A stretch of DNA of 64,000 nucleotides from Apostichopus japonicus (Eukaryota > Echinodermata > Holothuroidea > Aspidochirotida > Stichopodidae), in the NCBI RefSeq assembly GCF_037975245.1, contig NC_092579.1, positions 18,351,678 through 18,415,677 on the forward strand. Reading direction: 5' to 3'. Shown piece by piece: positions 60,123-64,000 of this stretch (position 1 is its first letter; each line of letters opens with the position of its first letter). The notes below the pieces were generated by a model. It saw only the letters and a list, made by a program, of their open reading frames with translations. It was not told where the DNA came from and made no database searches. A program made the translations under genes and the position numbers.

Positions 60123-60166
60123 AATATATATATATAGATATATATATAGATATATATATATATATT
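59992..60166. repeat. (TA)n microsatellite, right part
   Basis: About 175 bp of TA with ATTTATA, ATACATA and TAGATA interruptions. It gives long Ile/Tyr-rich spurious frames. Confidence 0.98.
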
Positions 60167-60416
60167 ATATTGTGCCAAGGGATTATAAGCCAAGGCGGCT
60201 CAAATTTTGTCATGTCTGAGTTTCTACGGGTCCTGTAGGTAACGTAAACATTTACTTTCAAAGAGAAATCTAAGAACCACTTCACGCCAGTTATATCTGA
60301 TAAAGAGAAACAAACACATCCTTATCTTTATATTACAATGCAAAACAAACACACACACACACATATCCTCAAGAGAGATTTCATTGTGCTCCATACGTAA
60401 TACTTGATTAGGTCTC

Positions 60417-60755
60417 AAAATGACACTATTGAGCCAAAAGTGTTAGTAAACCAATACTTTGTTTTTCTTATAAGTTTATTACTTTGTTTTTCTTTCTTTA
60501 CGAAAAGGTGACGCAAGTCTGATGATGACATCATCGAACAAACAAATCCCTTTATTCAGGGAGATTCACGCAGGTTTTTAGCATGTCTCAATATGACACC
60601 ATAAGCCAATGGCCGGTGTTTGTTAGGAAAATTTCTGATTTATTTATTACTTTGTTTTCTTTATTTGAAGGAGAAAAAACAGAGAACTGAATATGTGGCA
60701 GGATTAAAAAACTTGGGCAAGTCTACCGGAAATGACATCATCAAGCCATATAATT
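60417..60755. repeat. imperfect duplication, about 170-bp unit
   Basis: Both halves run from TCAAAATGACAC/TCAATATGACAC through TTTATTACTTTGTTTT and GTGTT/TGTTAG motifs to AAGTCT followed by ATGACATCATC (60526 and 60735). Confidence 0.65.
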
Positions 60756-62024
60756 ATAATTGTTTGTTAGTTTATGATAGCAACAATCCTCCCCATTACT
60801 TGCTGGTATTGCTTCCGTGTAGCATCATTGTTTACTACATAATGGAAACAAGTAACAAATAACGGTAGAAAGATGTTTCATACGTAATGTCTGCATACAT
60901 TGGACAAACATATCAGTAACTCGATCCTCTTCTGACTTTGAAACCATTTTAATATCCCAAACAGATTTCATAATTTTTGTTACCTTTAGAAGGAGTTGTC
61001 AATCGACATCAACCCCATTCACCCCTACTCGCCCCCCCCCCTCCTCCCCAACCCCTATTTTATGTGCATAATTGTATAACGACATTCTGTTGTAAACTTT
61101 TGTTCACCTCTTCCTAGGCTATCATTCCTCAGGGCATTTTTCTCCTCACTTTCTAATTTTCGTCATAAATCTGTGAATGATATTGGCTATTATATAGAAC
61201 TTGCCAGAAAGTATATTTTGGGAGGCTAAAGCGACACAAACCGTTGTTACATATAGCTTAGACATATTGACTATAAGTTTATACGAAAATGTAGACTTAC
61301 GTTATTGTAATTTTTAATGTAGGATGATCCTCAATTGCGCCATCTTTTCAATTCTTGATTCGATGAAGCCTTGTCGCTTATTATGATATGTATAAGTTAG
61401 GTACATTATAACCACAGTCAGCCTATCTAGCATACGTCCGAATGATAAGTTAACAATCGCCATCGGTTTTAGCTAATAGGCTAACAATAAAACTAAAGTT
61501 TGTGTTTGTGCTTGTAAGGAACGAGTGGAAAATATCTTCAGTAGGATATTTTATTATCACCTTTTTTTTCTTCTGTATTCATATTTTATAATATAGTATC
61601 GTCATTCGTTTAATCACAGTCTGCTCTTTAACTCTCACATAATGCGCCGTATTTTATCTGCTTCTGTCAACAATTCATATATAAAGGTCTATATATATAT
61701 ACTCATTAAGATTTCTTGGTGAGATCCGACGAAGTCAATATCAATCACATACTATATTGCATATTATTTTTTTTCTTTCCACTGTATTAATCCCCATACC
61801 TGTCAAATTCCATCGGTCGTGTTTATTAATATAAGGAGTGTTAGACAATGTATATATAAGCTAACAGGGATTGTATTCCATCAAATCGGATTAATTAATT
61901 GGATAATTTGAAGAGATACATGATCAAAAGATTTTAACTCTTAAAACCATGCCTTTGGATGGCAAATGCTCAAAAATCAGCCGTTTCATAAAGAGATTAC
62001 AGTAACTTTACCGCACATATAAAA
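60756..62024. other. non-coding, no clear feature
   Basis: C-run at 61031-61041, otherwise AT-rich. No gene supported. Confidence 0.5.
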
Positions 62025-62224
62025 ACTTTGTACCACAGTAAAAACTGGATCGTGCTGATAAATTTGATAAATCGGTAGGATGTGCTATTAGGATTACACT
62101 AAGAACTGAGGATATGTGTAATCCCAACAAATCCAGTTTTAAACATTGTGTTGGGATTAAACATATGCTCAATTCTTACTGTAATCCTGATAGCATGATC
62201 CAGGAGTTACTTTGGTTCAAAACT
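62025..62224. repeat. long imperfect hairpin (inverted repeat)
   Basis: The left arm 62078-62129 pairs with the right arm 62149-62201 at roughly 80-85 percent, with a loop of about 19 bases. Outer parts also pair after skipping about 27 extra bases in the left arm (ACTGGATCGTGCTGAT against the complement of ATAGCATGATCCAGG). A foldback element or a structured RNA are both possible. Confidence 0.75.
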
Positions 62225-63215
62225 TCAAGATTTACAACTATGTTCTCTGTGTGTATCGGGTGCCAAAATTAATGCACAGTTATTTGGCACATATACATAT
62301 CCGTCATATTTCAGTTGATAATATTGTGATGATAAGAAAACAGATGTTTCCATTTCATACATGAATAAATCAAAACATGCCAGCAAAGAGCGGATACAGA
62401 TTATTTATCGCCATAAGTTTATATATGCTTATATTTTATTGTCATATGATAACTTTACGCTGAAAGAATGTAATTTCTATCAATCAGAGTATCCAATCAT
62501 CGCGTTGATCAGTACTGTCTGTTTCGGTTCAATTCAATTGTCAATTTCTTTATTCCAGTATAAATTATAAAATTTATAAAAAGGACACATAAAAATGATA
62601 CATAAAAGATGTAAACCTGTACAAACATGAAAGCATGAACAAAAAAAAAAGAAATAAGATGGAGGATTAGAAGTTTTAAAGATTAAAAGGATTATAACAG
62701 AGATTCTAAGAACCCATTTTGAATATAAATGGCTGCTCTGTAGATAAATGAGTTCTTAAAAAGCATAATTCTAAAAGGTGGCAAGAGGTTGAGTTTTTTA
62801 ACGGAAACGTGTTAGGGAGTTGTTATAGAAACTCCCTGGTGTTACAGTAACTATGGGTACGGCGCTCGAGCCACGTAATAACGCGAACAATGACCAGACG
62901 CCTGTCAGTGGGTTTCAATTGGCTGAAACGCAATTTAGTGGCCGAACACAACATGCAACATATACGGAGGATAAAATAGCAGCAATAACAACAAAAACAT
63001 TATAACATCTTTAACAGATGGAAGACTTGTTCATTTTTCTTCTTTTTTACTTCTATTATTTTTTTTTATTATTATTTTGTAGCAACGCACAACTTCTCAT
63101 TTTATCCTGGTAACATCAAACTATGTATGCATCTGCTTAAATGATTGATATAATGAATAGTTACCTTTGGAATGTCGAATTACCAAGATTTTATATGGGA
63201 AAAAAATGTACTACG
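62225..63215. other. non-coding, no clear feature
   Basis: A possible minus-strand retroposon tail near 62524-62600 (ATAAAGAAATTGACAATTGA on the complement). Small hairpin AGGGAGTT/AACTCCCT at 62815-62838. No gene supported. Confidence 0.45.
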
Positions 63216-63365
63216 AAGTATTTGCGGACATTTCGTCCGGCCGGACTATATTTACTGTGGGGACACAGTTTTAAGCAGATAGTGTCCGACCGTACTAAAT
63301 GTGCTGGTACAAAGTGTCCCCGGACACTTTGTACAGGTGACACTATGTACTGTCACACCGGGGCT
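63216..63365. repeat. cluster of GTCC/GGAC palindromes
   Basis: GTCCGGCCGGAC (63235-63246) is a perfect palindrome. GTACAAAGTGTCC (63307-63319) pairs exactly with GGACACTTTGTAC (63322-63334). Further GGACAC/GTGTCC pairs lie between them. A 134-codon open frame (63141-63545) covers the region but has no recognisable domain. Confidence 0.75.
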
Positions 63366-64000
63366 TGTGATCTTCTAATACCAAGCGGCGTGAGCTTTCT
63401 GGAGAGAGACAATTTGCATTCAGTGTCGGTTAGTTTCACTTGTTCAAGTTCTGCAAGACATCAAATTACATCGCAATTGTCAACAGAGTGGGTGGGGTCT
63501 GGAGAAACCGACATAAAGAAGTTATTTAAGCTTATCGATTTATAAAGTTATATACGGTAGTATATCGTCATTAAAAGGTTCTCAAAAGATGATATTAAAC
63601 TGTTCATGTTTAGTTCACTTAGAATATAGTACTAGACATATCAAACGCTGTTACTATGTTATATTGATATAATATTCTTGGTTCTGATCTGTTATTTTGC
63701 CAAGTTTGCCCCCCAACCCCCCCCCCCCAACCCCTCAAACCCCATCCCATCCCTCCCGCTGTTCCGAGCTCTGAGTATAATTTACTTGTTTTTTTAACTC
63801 TCCATTATACACCATCACTCGGCAATGGATCTGCGAAAAAGACTTCTAATTTACAAATGTTAATATAGGAGAGTAATTATACCACGAGTCTAAATACTAG
63901 AAACTAAAGGAAAATGTTGATATCAAACTAGCACAACTTCCATAAACCCGTCTAGGGAACCCACATAATGTGGCTTATTTTGTGCTTCCACATCGTAAAT
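63366..64000. other. non-coding, no clear feature
   Basis: C-runs at 63710-63729. No gene supported to the window end. Confidence 0.5.

Noticed and set aside
59835-60285. Ile/Tyr-rich open frames on both strands
   Set aside because: Translated TA microsatellite.

Overview
This is animal genomic DNA: AT-rich, intron-rich and full of short tandem repeats and small transposon remnants. The one gene recognised with certainty is PDPK1 (3-phosphoinositide-dependent protein kinase 1) on the + strand. Eleven coding exons between 21165 and 41321 give 563 residues plus a stop. Only the extreme N-terminus is missing, because the first visible exon opens at a splice acceptor. The intron density, long runs of G or C and the repeat content suggest a marine invertebrate deuterostome. 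An echinoderm, perhaps a sea cucumber, is my guess, but nothing here proves it.

Layout. 1-3.4 kb: at least three partial copies of one dispersed repeat, with G/C-rich hairpins. 3.4-17 kb: no confident gene; one plausible minus-strand exon (4346-4545), tandem duplications at 5.0 and 8.1 kb, and two non-autonomous DNA elements with TTAAAGG ends (10.3-11.6 kb and 13.36-13.72 kb). 17-21 kb: probable 5' part of PDPK1, with a weak first-exon candidate at 17222. 21-41 kb: PDPK1, whose introns carry a 30-bp minisatellite (intron 2), a 12-bp G-rich repeat and a 48-bp repeat (intron 5), a 17-bp minisatellite with a 177-bp higher-order repeat (intron 7), and a retroposon-like tail abutting the exon 10 acceptor. 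41-46.6 kb: 3' UTR and gene desert with a 31-bp minisatellite.

46.6-56 kb is a transposon-rich block: a tRNA-derived SINE, the decayed 3' end of a LINE, a second SINE split by a short LTR retrotransposon (50515-53535), a broken zinc-finger-type gene copy, and a ~108-bp satellite with a 322-bp higher-order repeat. 56-64 kb is a desert with TA microsatellites, a 27-bp minisatellite built on a TGACATCA-like core, a small inverted-repeat element inside a TA tract, a long hairpin at 62.0-62.2 kb and a palindrome cluster at 63.2 kb.

PDPK1 is the master kinase of AGC kinases (AKT, S6K, SGK, PKC). Its C-terminal PH domain binds PtdIns(3,4,5)P3 at the plasma membrane. The window preserves the glycine loop, catalytic Lys, HRD and DFG motifs, the activation-loop Ser and the basic PH cluster, so the gene looks functional. 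The most unusual structures are the LTR with an intron-like segment between two identical 70-bp repeats, the clean LTR-into-SINE nesting, and the hairpin family whose stems differ in sequence but keep their pairing.
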